The notes below the pieces were generated by a model. That model saw nothing but the letters and a program-made list of their open reading frames with translations. It made no database searches and was not told the DNA's origin. DNA of 64,000 nucleotides from Chryseobacterium paludis (lineage in GTDB: Bacteria > Bacteroidota > Bacteroidia > Flavobacteriales > Weeksellaceae): positions 3,261,001 to 3,325,000 of the forward strand of contig NZ_CP099966.1 in the NCBI RefSeq assembly GCF_025403485.1, given 5' to 3'. Below, one piece after another: positions 45,056 through 55,008 of this stretch (position 1 is the first letter of the stretch; each line of letters starts with the position of its first letter). The position numbers were made by a program, and so were the translations under genes.

Positions 45056-45313
45056 TTAAGCGTTTGGTTCTACAGATACAAAAGATCTGTTATTTGCTTT
45101 CTTTCTGAAAACTACTTTACCGTCTACTAATGCAAACAAAGTATGGTCTTTACCCATTCCCACGTTTTCACCTGGGTGATGTTGAGTACCTCTCTGTCTG
45201 ATAATAATATTACCGGCAATAGCTTCTTGTCCACCGAAAATCTTTACACCTAATCTCTTAGAGTGAGATTCTCTACCGTTTTTGGAACTACCGACTCCTT
45301 TCTTGTGTGCCAT
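45056..45313 (-). CDS. rpmA: 50S ribosomal protein L27
   Basis: 85 residues beginning [29 protein letters not shown], the highly conserved L27 N terminus that reaches the peptidyl transferase centre. No N-terminal extension needing Prp cleavage is present. It follows rplU by 18 bp, the universal rplU-rpmA order. Confidence 0.98.
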   Translation of the reverse strand: MAHKKGVGSSKNGRESHSKRLGVKIFGGQEAIAGNIIIRQRGTQHHPGENVGMGKDHTLFALVDGKVVFRKKANNRSFVSVEPNA

Positions 45314-45331
45314 TTTATTTGTAGATTATTA

Positions 45332-45907
45332 TTATTTATTAAGAGCTTTAAATTGATCAATGTTCTTAACGATAGCAGCATCAACTTCTTCGTGAGTAAG
45401 AACTTTCTTCTCTAATTCAACTTTAACAGCTTTTCCTAAAGTAATTAAAGTTTCTCTGTTTTCTTTAGACTGAGACAAGTTGTTTTTCTTTAAGTGATAG
45501 TTCAGTTCATGATCTTCACCAAAGTTAACAGTTGCGTTGTCTGAAAGAACTTCAGCCTTTACTGTTTCTTTTTTAGCAGTCTTTTTTGCTCCAGCTTCAA
45601 ATCCAGTGATTCCTGTAATTTTAATCTGAGTTAAAGATTGTCTGTGACCGTTTTTAACTTCGTAACCTTTTCTTCTTTTCTTTTTGAAAACGATTACTTT
45701 ATCAGCTTTAACATGGTCTAAGATCTCTGCATCTACAGTGATCCCGCTTACAGCTGGGGCGCCTACAGTGATTGTACCGTTTACAGTAAGAAGAACTTTA
45801 TCGAAAGAAACTTTCCCTCCTTTATCTCCTTTTAAACGGTGTACAAACAACTTCTGGTCTTGCTCAACTTTATATTGAAGCCCTGCTATTTCTACAATTG
45901 CAAACAT
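45332..45907 (-). CDS. rplU: 50S ribosomal protein L21 with C-terminal extension
   Basis: The first 105 residues are normal L21 (MFAIVEIAGLQYKVEQDQKL, with the rRNA-binding KKRRKGYEVKNGHRQ). The family usually ends near residue 103, but here about 85 further residues follow: a Lys/Ala-rich linker, then a likely helical domain (HEEVDAAIVKNIDQFKALNK). Bacteroidota L21 proteins often carry such tails. A TATATTTG promoter precedes it, and rpmA follows. Confidence 0.96.
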   Translation of the reverse strand: MFAIVEIAGLQYKVEQDQKLFVHRLKGDKGGKVSFDKVLLTVNGTITVGAPAVSGITVDAEILDHVKADKVIVFKKKRRKGYEVKNGHRQSLTQIKITGITGFEAGAKKTAKKETVKAEVLSDNATVNFGEDHELNYHLKKNNLSQSKENRETLITLGKAVKVELEKKVLTHEEVDAAIVKNIDQFKALNK

Positions 45908-45937
45908 TGTTTATAAATTTTTAGTTATTTCGAGGTG

Positions 45938-45945
45938 CAAATATA
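45938..45945 (-). promoter_or_regulatory. -7 box of the rplU-rpmA operon
   Basis: Minus-strand TATATTTG, exact match to TAnnTTTG, 31 bp before the rplU start. Confidence 0.6.
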
Positions 45946-46089
45946 AGAATTATTTTCTAATTACCTTACAATCAAAACAATCTTTTTTACTTAAAAGCTT
46001 TTTCACCATATAAGGAATAATTTTAACTATTTATGTATTAGTAAATAAAAAATAATTTATATCTTCGTTTTCACCAAAAAATATTTTAT

Positions 46090-46971
46090 ATGAAAAACTT
46101 TAAATTCTGCTTTCTAGCAGGAGCAGTTGCTGTATTCTCTTTAACTGCATGTAATGATGACAAAATGGAAGACAATGTCTTACCAAAATCACAATCGGAA
46201 AACGCAAAAATTGAGCAACCTGGGGACAAAGAAAAAATTTGTTACTATGTAGATCAAAACTGGAGTTCATCATCCGTTTTAATGACTGGCTTACAAACCA
46301 CTGCTGATACGAATTTCATGAATGGTCAAATGACCAAAATCGCAAGCATGTGGGGAAGAAGTAATCCTACCCTACGATTTGTAAATGATCCTTCGAATTT
46401 CAATTCCACTTACAATGCAATTTCATATTCAAGCGGAAAAATTTATTATGGCTATGCTATTTATGCTGATGCAAAAAATAAAGGTGGAGACATTGTCAAT
46501 GCGATGATTTTAGCTCATGAATATGGTCATCAATTACAGTATATCTTCAATTTACCTTCTGTAAATGAATCTACTGCGAGACCTAACGAATTAGAAGCAG
46601 ATGGATTTGCAGGTTATTATTTAAGAAGACCAAATGGGTATAACAAAACCACCTTCGCAGAAATCGCTTCTGCTTACGAGTTTGCACAAAGTATTGGAGA
46701 CAATCAGACGAACAGTCCTAATCACCACGGAACTCCACCACAAAGAAGATCTGCTGTACGTTTAGGTTTCCTTTTAGGACAATACAGTCTTTCTGCAGCT
46801 GATTTCGATTATAACTTCTTCTATTATTATCAAGGTGTTTTAAACGGAACCTACAAAATGGGGAAAAATTCAAGAAATCCTGAAATTGACGCTTATATGA
46901 GTCAATATATGGATGAATTAAGAAAAATTCAAACCGGAGAAATCTCTGCTGAAGAATTTAAAAATCTATAA
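46090..46971 (+). CDS. Lipoprotein zinc metallopeptidase (HEYGH)
   Basis: A 293-residue envelope protease. The lipoprotein signal (AVFSLTAC) places the acylated cysteine near residue 21. The zinc motif HEYGH is at 143-147, with the likely third ligand in ELEADGFAGYY about 25 residues later, as in the YpfJ-like neutral zinc metallopeptidases. The C-terminal half carries Tyr/Asn-rich helices. It is a single gene ended by a terminator. Substrate unknown. Confidence 0.85.
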   Translation: MKNFKFCFLAGAVAVFSLTACNDDKMEDNVLPKSQSENAKIEQPGDKEKICYYVDQNWSSSSVLMTGLQTTADTNFMNGQMTKIASMWGRSNPTLRFVNDPSNFNSTYNAISYSSGKIYYGYAIYADAKNKGGDIVNAMILAHEYGHQLQYIFNLPSVNESTARPNELEADGFAGYYLRRPNGYNKTTFAEIASAYEFAQSIGDNQTNSPNHHGTPPQRRSAVRLGFLLGQYSLSAADFDYNFFYYYQGVLNGTYKMGKNSRNPEIDAYMSQYMDELRKIQTGEISAEEFKNL

Positions 46972-46997
46972 ACACTCATTTTTGCATATTTAGAAAG

Positions 46998-47026
46998 GAG
47001 GTAAAGTTATTCTTTACCTCTTTTTT
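46998..47026 (+). terminator. Terminator after the zinc metallopeptidase gene
   Basis: A 9-bp perfect stem gaggtaaag/ctttacctc with a 5-nt loop followed by six Ts. Confidence 0.85.
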
Positions 47027-47056
47027 ATTTACTCAGAATAATTAATAAACTTTATT

Positions 47057-47064
47057 TACTTTTG
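47057..47064 (+). promoter_or_regulatory. -7 box before the acyltransferase gene
   Basis: TACTTTTG matches TAnnTTTG, 20 bp before the ATG at 47084. Confidence 0.5.
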
Positions 47065-47083
47065 AACTTTATCATACAATACA

Positions 47084-48172
47084 ATGAATAGGGATCTCTA
47101 TATTGATTTTGCAAAAGGATTAGCAACCATTTCAATTATATTTATTCACACTGCTTTCTGGTCAGGCCAATTTTATATTCCTGCCGAAGTAAGAGTCTTT
47201 TCATTGGTATTTGATGTTGCCTTATTCTACGCATTAAGTGGGATTACTTCAGGAGCTAATATTGAAAAAACGTTGTATCGGTTACTGAAATTACAGATCA
47301 CCTACATGATTTTTGTAACGTTTCTTTTCTTTCTCGACTACTTCTTTAAGGTTTTCGGGCTAACCTTCTTCTCCATGGAATGGTTACAAAAATTTTATTC
47401 AACATTTGGTTCAAAATACGCAACAACGAGTATATCAATGGAACCTCAATGGCAAAATCTAGGTAACTGGTATCTTCATCAGTATACTAATGCTGATACG
47501 TTTCCTGTAGCTATGGGAAGCTTCTGGTACTTAAAAGTGTATTTTATATTAACCGTTTTTGGAGTTTTAACTTTAAGATTTTTTCCAAAACACATCAATT
47601 GGTTTATCGGATTATGTATTGCTTTAACATTAATATTTAATCTCTTTCCCTGGCTTTATCCAACGGGACAGGTCGGTTATGTGGCATTTTATTTTGCCGT
47701 ATTTTTAATTGCCAATAGAATGAGAGGAAAAAAAATTCCGACTAAAATAATCCCCATTCTTTATGCAATAGTTGCAGCCTTACTATTATGGATGTTCTGG
47801 TATTACGGATCCGAAATATTTTATAAGATCAATAAAAATAAATTTCCACCTCAAGTCCCTTATATTATATGGACATTATTCTCTTTAGTAACATTATTTG
47901 TCTTCTATAACCGGTTAAAAATCACAAAGGAGAATTTCATCACCTATATCGGTAAGAATGCCATTTTCTTTTATTTTGCTCAAGGAATAAGTTCTTCTCT
48001 GGTGTATTTTCTGGTGGTTTCTTTAAATGAAAAAATACCGTGGTGGAGTTTAATGATCATCATCTATATCATTAATATCGCTTTAGCAACAATAATAGCA
48101 AAAGGCCTGAAGAAAATAGATAGCCTGGGATGGAATATTCTGGAATTCCTTCGAAGAAACACAGCTTCTTAA
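47084..48172 (+). CDS. Acyltransferase-3-family membrane protein
   Basis: A 362-residue polytopic protein with about ten membrane helices. The N terminus RDLYIDFAKGLATISIIFIHTAFW has the R/D...H pattern of the acyltransferase-3 (OafB/OpgC-like) superfamily, which adds acyl groups to glycans or lipids at the periplasmic face. The target cannot be inferred; no glycan gene cluster lies nearby. Confidence 0.85.
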   Translation: MNRDLYIDFAKGLATISIIFIHTAFWSGQFYIPAEVRVFSLVFDVALFYALSGITSGANIEKTLYRLLKLQITYMIFVTFLFFLDYFFKVFGLTFFSMEWLQKFYSTFGSKYATTSISMEPQWQNLGNWYLHQYTNADTFPVAMGSFWYLKVYFILTVFGVLTLRFFPKHINWFIGLCIALTLIFNLFPWLYPTGQVGYVAFYFAVFLIANRMRGKKIPTKIIPILYAIVAALLLWMFWYYGSEIFYKINKNKFPPQVPYIIWTLFSLVTLFVFYNRLKITKENFITYIGKNAIFFYFAQGISSSLVYFLVVSLNEKIPWWSLMIIIYIINIALATIIAKGLKKIDSLGWNILEFLRRNTAS

Positions 48173-48235
48173 ATAACTGAAATAAAAGAAGATTTGTTAT
48201 GTCAATTTATTTTAAATTTACAAAAAATTTAAAAC

Positions 48236-48814
48236 ATGTTTAAGTTGAAACTTCCTACTGATCCAAGGTGGGCAAATATTGCAGAGGAAAACATTGAAGA
48301 AATTTTAACGGATCATGCATGGTGTGAGCAGAAAGCAGCAACAAACGCTATCTCTCTTATCACGATGATGCCTGAACAAACTGAAATTGTAACCGGACTT
48401 CTTGCTATTGCTCAGGAAGAGCTTGATCATTTCAATCAGGTTCATGAGATTATTAAGAAAAAAGGATATTCTTTCGGAAGAGCCAGAAAGGATGATTATG
48501 TAAATGAGCTTGCCAAATTTATTGTTCAGGGGAAAAGAGAAGATCTTATTGTTGACAAAATGCTTTTTGCGGCTATGATAGAAGCAAGAAGTTGTGAAAG
48601 ATTTAAAGTTCTTACTGAAAACATCAAAGATGAGGAGCTAAAAGTGTTCTATAGAGAGCTAATGATCTCTGAAGCAAACCATTACACAACATTCATAGGA
48701 TTCGCAAGACAATTAGGTGATCCTGAAAAAGTGAATAAGCGATGGGAAGAGTGGCTAGACTATGAAGCTAGTATTATCAAATCATACGGAAACAAAGAAA
48801 CAATACACGGTTAA
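48236..48814 (+). CDS. miaE: tRNA-(ms2io6A)-hydroxylase MiaE
   Basis: A di-iron monooxygenase that hydroxylates the isopentenyl group of ms2i6A37 in tRNA. The 192-residue ferritin-like fold has two iron-binding motifs: E and ExxH in the first half (QEELDHFNQVH) and a second E...E...H set (MIEARSCERF, SEANHYTTF). MiaE works after MiaB, whose gene is at 22465, so the full modification is expected. Confidence 0.92.
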   Translation: MFKLKLPTDPRWANIAEENIEEILTDHAWCEQKAATNAISLITMMPEQTEIVTGLLAIAQEELDHFNQVHEIIKKKGYSFGRARKDDYVNELAKFIVQGKREDLIVDKMLFAAMIEARSCERFKVLTENIKDEELKVFYRELMISEANHYTTFIGFARQLGDPEKVNKRWEEWLDYEASIIKSYGNKETIHG

Positions 48815-48838
48815 TCCAAAATACATTAAAAACACAAG

Positions 48839-49456
48839 TTGAAAAAACTGACTTTTGAAAATATTGCCAACTTTTTCCTGAAAAATTTCTTTCAGGGACT
48901 TGTGATTATTGGACCTATCGGACTTACTATTTTTGTAATATGGTATGTTGTCACCTCTATTGACAATATAATACCATCTGTTGCAAAAGAAATTCCGGGG
49001 TTAGTTTTTGTATCAACCATTTTAATTACCGCAATTTTAGGATATTTAGGAAATAAATTCGTTGTGGGGAGATTTTTTTTTGACACGATGGACAGTTTGT
49101 TGGAAAAGACTCCTGGAGTAAAACATATTTACACTCCTACAAAAGATGTTATGTCTTCATTTGTGGGAGATAAGAAAAAATTTAATGATCCCGTTTGGGT
49201 AAAAACCAATGAAAACCCGGAAATCTGGAGGATTGGATTTTTAACTCAGAAAGAAATGTCTGATGTGGATAAGCACAATTATGTTGCTGTATACCTTCCA
49301 CATTCATATGCTATTTCCGGATGGGTAATTGTTACAGAAGAAAAAAACATCAAACCTGTAGTGGGCATGACAGCCGCATCAGCTATGAAATTTGCTGTTA
49401 GTGGCGGCGTAGCTGGTTTCCACTCTGATGAAAATATATTTAAAGCTCCAGAGTAA
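48839..49456 (+). CDS. DUF502-family membrane protein
   Basis: A 205-residue protein with two N-terminal membrane helices (FFQGLVIIGPIGLTIFVIW and a second with LITAILGYLGNKFV) and a soluble C-terminal domain containing PGVKHIYTPTKDV. This matches the DUF502 family, of unknown function. The start is a TTG: the MKKL context fits and no in-frame ATG lies before the conserved helices. It lies 24 bp after miaE. Confidence 0.85.
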   Translation: MKKLTFENIANFFLKNFFQGLVIIGPIGLTIFVIWYVVTSIDNIIPSVAKEIPGLVFVSTILITAILGYLGNKFVVGRFFFDTMDSLLEKTPGVKHIYTPTKDVMSSFVGDKKKFNDPVWVKTNENPEIWRIGFLTQKEMSDVDKHNYVAVYLPHSYAISGWVIVTEEKNIKPVVGMTAASAMKFAVSGGVAGFHSDENIFKAPE

Positions 49457-49541
49457 TATTCATTATTCTTTTAAATATACTTGATGAATTGAAATTATTT
49501 TCAAACAAATTTTCTTTACAAAACAAATAAATACTTAACTC

Positions 49542-50918
49542 ATGAATTTACCGTACGCGGAACCTTTCCGTATTAAAATGGTTGAAGAAATTCGCCAGTC
49601 AACAAGAGAAGAAAGAGAACAATGGCTTAAAGATGCCAACTACAATTTATTCAATCTAAAATCTTCACAGGTTTTTATCGATCTATTAACTGATTCCGGA
49701 ACGGGAGCAATGTCAGACAGACAGTGGGGAGCATTGATGACCGGTGACGAAAGTTATGCTGGTTCTCGTTCATTTGACCAACTTCACAACACTGTAAAAA
49801 GCATAACAGGTTTCCAATATCTTTTACCTACACACCAAGGAAGAGCTGCAGAAAACGTTCTTTTTTCTGTTCTTGTAAAAGATGGTGATGTTGTACCTGG
49901 AAATTCTCATTTCGACACAACAAAAGGACATATTGAATTTCGTAAAGCCCATGCCATTGATTGTACAGTGGATGAAGCTTTTGACATCAACGATCTGCAT
50001 CCATTCAAAGGGAATATCAATCTTGAAAAACTGGAAGAAGTTTATAAAAGCCACCCAAAAGAAAAGATCCCTTTCTGTCTGATTACGATCACTTGTAATT
50101 CTTCAGGAGGCCAGCCTGTTTCTTTGGAAAATATGAAAGCAGTAAGAGAGCTTTCTAATAAATATGGAATTCCTGTTTTCTTTGACTCTGCAAGATTCGC
50201 TGAAAACGCTTACTTCATTAAGAAAAGAGAAAAAGGTCAGGAAAACAGAAGTATCAAAGAAATCTGTAAAGAAATATTCTCTTACGGAGATGGAATGACC
50301 ATGAGTTCTAAAAAAGATGGACTGGTAAACATCGGTGGTTTCATTGCATTAAATAGTGAGGAAATTTTCAGAAAAGCGTCCAGTTTTACTATTATTTATG
50401 AGGGGTTCATTACTTACGGAGGAATGGCCGGGAGAGATATGGCCGCTTTATCAGTAGGACTTGATGAAGCTACAGAATTTGCCTATTTAGAAAGTAGAAT
50501 TTCACAGGTTGAATATCTCGGAAATAAATTGATCGAATATGGAGTTCCAGTTCAAAAGCCAATTGGAGGACATGCTGTTTTTATCGATTCATTAAATTTT
50601 CTTCCTAATGTTGCCCGTGAAGAATACCCAGCACAGACTTTAGGTCTTGAAATTTATAAAGAAGCTGGGATCAGAACAGTAGAAATCGGTACTTTACTTG
50701 CCGACAGAGATCCGGAAACGAGACAAAACCGTTATCCAAAATTGGAATTGGTTCGTTTGGCCATACCTAGAAGAACATATACCAATAACCACATGGATTA
50801 TATTGCCGCAGCTATTAAAAACGTTTATGAAAGACGCGATGAAATAGCAAAAGGATATAAGATCACATGGGAGCCTGAACTTTTAAGACACTTTACAGTA
50901 CAACTGGAAGAAGCATAA
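49542..50918 (+). CDS. tnaA: Tryptophanase
   Basis: A PLP lyase that splits L-tryptophan to indole, pyruvate and ammonia. The 458-residue product has the aldimine lysine K258 in MSSKKDGLVNIGG. The close relative tyrosine phenol-lyase has GVRSMERG where this protein has GIRTVEIGT, and this protein has FDTTKGH and SARFAENAYFIK as in tryptophanases, so I call tryptophanase. No TnaC leader peptide or tnaB permease is visible. Indole production is a standard trait of Chryseobacterium, and this gene explains it. Confidence 0.93.
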   Translation: MNLPYAEPFRIKMVEEIRQSTREEREQWLKDANYNLFNLKSSQVFIDLLTDSGTGAMSDRQWGALMTGDESYAGSRSFDQLHNTVKSITGFQYLLPTHQGRAAENVLFSVLVKDGDVVPGNSHFDTTKGHIEFRKAHAIDCTVDEAFDINDLHPFKGNINLEKLEEVYKSHPKEKIPFCLITITCNSSGGQPVSLENMKAVRELSNKYGIPVFFDSARFAENAYFIKKREKGQENRSIKEICKEIFSYGDGMTMSSKKDGLVNIGGFIALNSEEIFRKASSFTIIYEGFITYGGMAGRDMAALSVGLDEATEFAYLESRISQVEYLGNKLIEYGVPVQKPIGGHAVFIDSLNFLPNVAREEYPAQTLGLEIYKEAGIRTVEIGTLLADRDPETRQNRYPKLELVRLAIPRRTYTNNHMDYIAAAIKNVYERRDEIAKGYKITWEPELLRHFTVQLEEA

Positions 50919-50922
50919 AAAT

Positions 50923-50952
50923 AAAACCGGGATTTATTCTCGGTTTTTTTAT
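50923..50952 (+). terminator. Terminator after tnaA
   Basis: Stem aaaaccg/cggtttt followed by a T-run, 5 bp after the stop. Confidence 0.8.
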
Positions 50953-51193
50953 TTCTCATTGGCTTATTTTATAAGTAGTTAAAAATATCAACTACAAATC
51001 AATTTAGGACAAACATTCTTATCAGATTTCATAATTTTAACTGATTTTGGCTATTTAATTAAAATTTTTCATTTAATTATGCAATACATTTATTTTTCAT
51101 AATACTTTTCAAAGAATAGTGATTTTTTCTGATGATTTAAAAACAAAAATCAATACTTTTGATAGAATTACCAATCACAGAAACTTGATATAT

Positions 51194-53629
51194 ATGAAAA
51201 TTAAATACTTAAGTGCCTTATTTCTGGGCACGACTTCCGTGCTTTATTCGCAACAAGTGAACGATACTATTTCTAAAGAAGCAAAAATTGAGGAAGTTGC
51301 TATAACCGGAAGCCGGAATAAAAAAAGAACCGTAGTAGATACTCCAGTACCCATTGATGTCATTGATATTAAACAAGTAAGCCAATCAACAGGGCAAGTG
51401 GAGGTCAATCAGCTTTTGCAATTTGCTGCCCCTTCATTCAATTCCAATAAGCAATCCGGATCAGATGGTGCAGACGCAGTAGACCCTGCGACTTTAAGAG
51501 GACTGGGACCAGATCAAACTCTACTTTTATTGAACGGCAAAAGATATCATCAATCTTCACTTATCAATCTTTTCGGCACCAAAGGAAGAGGAAATACAGG
51601 TTATGATATGAATACCATCCCTATCGGAGCAATCAAAAGAGTGGAAGTACTTCGTGATGGAGCAGCTGCCCAATATGGCTCCGATGCTATTGCCGGGGTC
51701 ATTAATATTGTACTGAATGATCGGAATAAAGGATTTGAAGGAAATGCTTTTTATGGAATGAATCTCTTTAAAAGTCCAGGAAGCAATGATGTTGTATCCG
51801 ACCACAAAATAGATGGAAATACTTTTGATTTCAGTGGGAATTATGGAACGAAAATAGGCTCTCAGGGTGGTTTTGCCAATTTTACAGCTGAGTTCATCAA
51901 TAAAGAATATTCTATTCGAAATGCAAATCCAGCAATCTATGATGCTCCTAGACAACGTTTTGGTGACGCAAAATCTCAAAATGTATACTTCTTTGGAAAT
52001 ATCGAAGTTCCTTTATCTGACAATCTAAAATTTTACTCCCATCCCGGTTTCTCCCAAAGAAATACAGATGCCAATGCGTGGACCAGAAAAGCAAATGCTG
52101 ACGGAAATGTACCAGAAGTATACCCAAATGGTTTTAATCCAATCCAAGATACAAGTATAACAGATTTCACGTTCGATAATGGCCTGAAGTTCAAAGTTGC
52201 CGGCTGGGATGTTGATTTTTACAATGCTTTCGGAAGTAACCGATTTACTTATCAGATTGATAATACGATCAATGCAACCCTGGGTGTAAAATCACCTACC
52301 AGTTTTAATGCAGGGGGACATTCTATCTTACAAAATACGACAGGCTTTAATGCGACAAAACAATTCAATGTACTGGAGGGATTAAATATCGCTTTTGGAT
52401 CTGAATTCAGATATGAAAAATTTAATGTTATTAAAGGTGAAGAAGCTTCGTATGCTATGTATGACGTTAATGGAAATATTGTAACCTCCAGTACACCACA
52501 AAATTTATTGGTAACAAACCCTTTAAATGGCAACACAAGACCCGGCGGTTCACAGGGTTTTCCAGGATACTCTCAGGAAGTAAATAAAAGTAGAAACAAT
52601 TTTGCTGCTTATGTAGATACTGAACTGGATATTACCAAAAAATGGATGGTAAGTCTTGCCGGAAGATTTGAAAACTACAATGATTTTGGAAGCACCATTA
52701 ATGGAAAATTCGCAACAAGATATGCCATAACTTCTCAATTTGCCCTTCGTGGTTCTGTTTCCACTGGTTTCAGAGCACCTTCTTTAGCACAAAAATACTA
52801 TGCTCTACAATTCACCAATTTTCAGGGAGGTAATTTAGTAACTATTCAATTAGCCTCAAATGACAGTCAACTTGCTAAAGACGTTGGAATTCCGCAATTA
52901 AAACAAGAAACATCATTAAACGGAAGTGTTGGATTTACATTTAACACTGGAAAATTCACAGCCACTGTTGATGGTTATTATATTAAAGTGAAAAACAGAA
53001 TTGTTTTAACTGGTAATTTTGCCCGAACAGATCTTCCGGAACAGGTTCAAATAGATTATCCATATATAGATCAGGCACAGTTTTTCTCTAATGCTATAGA
53101 TACCAAAACAAGAGGTGTTGATGTTATTTTAAGCTACAATGAAATTATTGGAAATGGAAAATTAACTGCAAGTTTAGCCGGAAACTATAATGAAATGCAA
53201 ATCACATCTGTAAATGCTTCCGACAGATTAAAAGGCAAAGAAGACATTTATCTGAGCCCAAGAGAACGGGCATTTATCTTAGCCTCAGCACCTAAAACAA
53301 AAATAAACTTAAGCTTGAATTATAAAATTTCAAAGTTCAATGCTAATTTACAATTGGTTAGATTTGACAAGCTTACATTAATCGGCTATAATGGGGCTGA
53401 TGACTATCAGACTTATAATGCAAGAGTAACCACTGACTTGTCATTTGGGTATGATTTTTCGAAGAGTATTACATTGACATTGGGAAGCAAAAATTTATTC
53501 AACAGATACCCAACCCTACAAACAACAGCTGTTTCAGCTGGTAACACAGAATCCGGAGGAATTTTTGATCCTGTACAGATGGGTTTTGCAGGAAGACAGG
53601 TTTTTGCAAGATTTAATTTCAAATTTTAA
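51194..53629 (+). CDS. TonB-dependent outer-membrane receptor
   Basis: An 811-residue receptor. The start is the ATG at 51194 (MKIKYLSALFLGTTSVLYSQQ), giving a normal signal peptide; the frame extends further upstream without support. The plug domain runs from about residue 40 to 165 with EEVAITGSR, TLRGLGPDQTLLLLNGKR and VEVLRDGAAAQYGSDAIAGVIN, followed by a 22-strand barrel ending in FARFNFKF. There is no CarboxypepD_reg domain or SusD partner, so it probably takes a siderophore or other small ligand rather than glycan. Confidence 0.93.
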   Translation: MKIKYLSALFLGTTSVLYSQQVNDTISKEAKIEEVAITGSRNKKRTVVDTPVPIDVIDIKQVSQSTGQVEVNQLLQFAAPSFNSNKQSGSDGADAVDPATLRGLGPDQTLLLLNGKRYHQSSLINLFGTKGRGNTGYDMNTIPIGAIKRVEVLRDGAAAQYGSDAIAGVINIVLNDRNKGFEGNAFYGMNLFKSPGSNDVVSDHKIDGNTFDFSGNYGTKIGSQGGFANFTAEFINKEYSIRNANPAIYDAPRQRFGDAKSQNVYFFGNIEVPLSDNLKFYSHPGFSQRNTDANAWTRKANADGNVPEVYPNGFNPIQDTSITDFTFDNGLKFKVAGWDVDFYNAFGSNRFTYQIDNTINATLGVKSPTSFNAGGHSILQNTTGFNATKQFNVLEGLNIAFGSEFRYEKFNVIKGEEASYAMYDVNGNIVTSSTPQNLLVTNPLNGNTRPGGSQGFPGYSQEVNKSRNNFAAYVDTELDITKKWMVSLAGRFENYNDFGSTINGKFATRYAITSQFALRGSVSTGFRAPSLAQKYYALQFTNFQGGNLVTIQLASNDSQLAKDVGIPQLKQETSLNGSVGFTFNTGKFTATVDGYYIKVKNRIVLTGNFARTDLPEQVQIDYPYIDQAQFFSNAIDTKTRGVDVILSYNEIIGNGKLTASLAGNYNEMQITSVNASDRLKGKEDIYLSPRERAFILASAPKTKINLSLNYKISKFNANLQLVRFDKLTLIGYNGADDYQTYNARVTTDLSFGYDFSKSITLTLGSKNLFNRYPTLQTTAVSAGNTESGGIFDPVQMGFAGRQVFARFNFKF

Positions 53630-53639
53630 AGAATAGAAA

Positions 53640-53666
53640 AAGGCTCCCGATAACTTCAGGAGCCTT
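53640..53666. terminator. Bidirectional terminator between convergent genes
   Basis: An 8-bp stem aaggctcc/ggagcctt with an 11-nt loop, flanked by A- and T-runs, lies between the receptor and the dehydrogenase genes. Confidence 0.8.
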
Positions 53667-53681
53667 CTTTATTTATTTATT

Positions 53682-54899
53682 TTATTTCTTTGATATTTTA
53701 TACAATTTCCCACTGTCTGTTACAGCATAAATATTTCCATCCATCCCATCGAGTACATCTCGGAATCTCTCTTTCTGGTCAGCCAGAAGACGTTCTTCGC
53801 CTACAACCTTATTGTTCTTCATTACAATTCGGTTGATATGTTCTCCGCTTAAGCATCCAATGATCAAATTCCCTTTCCATTCATCGATATTTCCCGTATA
53901 GAAAGTAACTCCACTTGGTGAAATCACAGGATCCCAATAGTAAACAGGCTGTTCAGTTCCTTCTTTTTGAGTAATTCCCTGTCCTACTTTTTCTCCAGAA
54001 TATTCAATACCATAAGTAACATCTCCCCAACCATAATTTTTACCGGGTTGGATAAAATTAATCTCATCACCCCCTCTCGGTCCCATTTCAACATCCCAGA
54101 GATTTCCATTTGGGTCAATAGCCATTCCTTGAGGATTTCTTACTCCATAAGCATATATTTCGGGCTTATATCCTGCTTTTCCAATAAATGGATTTCCCGG
54201 AGCCGGTTTACCATCTTTTGTGATTTTAAGAATTTTACCTAAGTAATTATCTGTTTTCTGAGCATATATCCTTGTTTCTTTGTCTGATCTTTCACCAGTA
54301 CTTACAAATAAGTTACCTTCTTTATCAAAGGCCAACCTACTTCCATAGTGCTTATCTCCATCATATGACGGCTCTGCTCGAAAAATAACCTTCACATCTG
54401 TTATAGTTTTGAGATCTCCGGAAAGTTTACCCTTTGCAACGGAAGTTAAGTTCCCTTTCCCAAAAGGTTCAGAAAAACTGAAATAGATCGTATTATTATT
54501 TTTAAAATCAGGATCAAGCGCTACATCCAACATTCCACCCTGACCTTTTGAATCTACTTTTGGAAATCCTTCAATTTTAGAAATTTGCTTTCCATCAGTA
54601 GAAACAACATTCATAAAACCTTTCTTATCTGTAATTAAAAATTTCCCATCGGGTAAATTTATGATGCCCCAAGGTCTGCCCAAATCTTTAGTTAAGACTT
54701 CTACTTTATAAGGTGTTGTGGTTTTTACAGCCTTAATTCTCGTTTGTCCTGCAAATGCAGGTTTATAATTAGAATTCGGCTTTTCTGTTTCAACGCCGCC
54801 GTCCTTTGAGACCTGCTGGGCATTTGCATTATTCTTTTTACATGCCGATAAAAGTAGGAAAAGACTGAAAGCGGGTACATAAAACTTATTGAATTTCAT
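53682..54899 (-). CDS. PQQ-dependent sugar dehydrogenase-like lipoprotein
   Basis: A 405-residue beta-propeller protein. The lipoprotein signal (LLSACKK) has the acylated cysteine near residue 20. The propeller contains LGRPWGI, GGMLDVALDPDF, the conserved GSRLAFD and NPQGMAIDP segments, and GWGDVTYGIEYSG, typical of soluble glucose dehydrogenase/YliI aldose-oxidase-like proteins. Calcium and PQQ binding is expected from family membership. No PQQ synthesis genes lie here, so the cofactor may be imported. Confidence 0.9.
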   Translation of the reverse strand: MKFNKFYVPAFSLFLLLSACKKNNANAQQVSKDGGVETEKPNSNYKPAFAGQTRIKAVKTTTPYKVEVLTKDLGRPWGIINLPDGKFLITDKKGFMNVVSTDGKQISKIEGFPKVDSKGQGGMLDVALDPDFKNNNTIYFSFSEPFGKGNLTSVAKGKLSGDLKTITDVKVIFRAEPSYDGDKHYGSRLAFDKEGNLFVSTGERSDKETRIYAQKTDNYLGKILKITKDGKPAPGNPFIGKAGYKPEIYAYGVRNPQGMAIDPNGNLWDVEMGPRGGDEINFIQPGKNYGWGDVTYGIEYSGEKVGQGITQKEGTEQPVYYWDPVISPSGVTFYTGNIDEWKGNLIIGCLSGEHINRIVMKNNKVVGEERLLADQKERFRDVLDGMDGNIYAVTDSGKLYKISKK

Positions 54900-54971
54900 A
54901 GTATTGGGATTAGTGATTTAAAAAATGAATGGAAAAATAATGCCACAAAAATTTGCGTGTTCAAAATTTTA

Positions 54972-54987
54972 TTCTACATTTGTAGAA
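54972..54987 (+). promoter_or_regulatory. BlaI-type operator overlapping the -7 box
   Basis: A perfect dyad TTCTACA-TT-TGTAGAA, closely like the BlaI/MecI operator core TACATATGTA. The -7 box TACATTTG (54975-54982) lies inside it, so a bound repressor would block its own promoter. It is 22 bp before the BlaI-family gene. A half-site gtagaac is repeated at 55002. Confidence 0.75.
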
Positions 54988-55008
54988 CAAACTATCAAAA
55001 AGTAGAAC

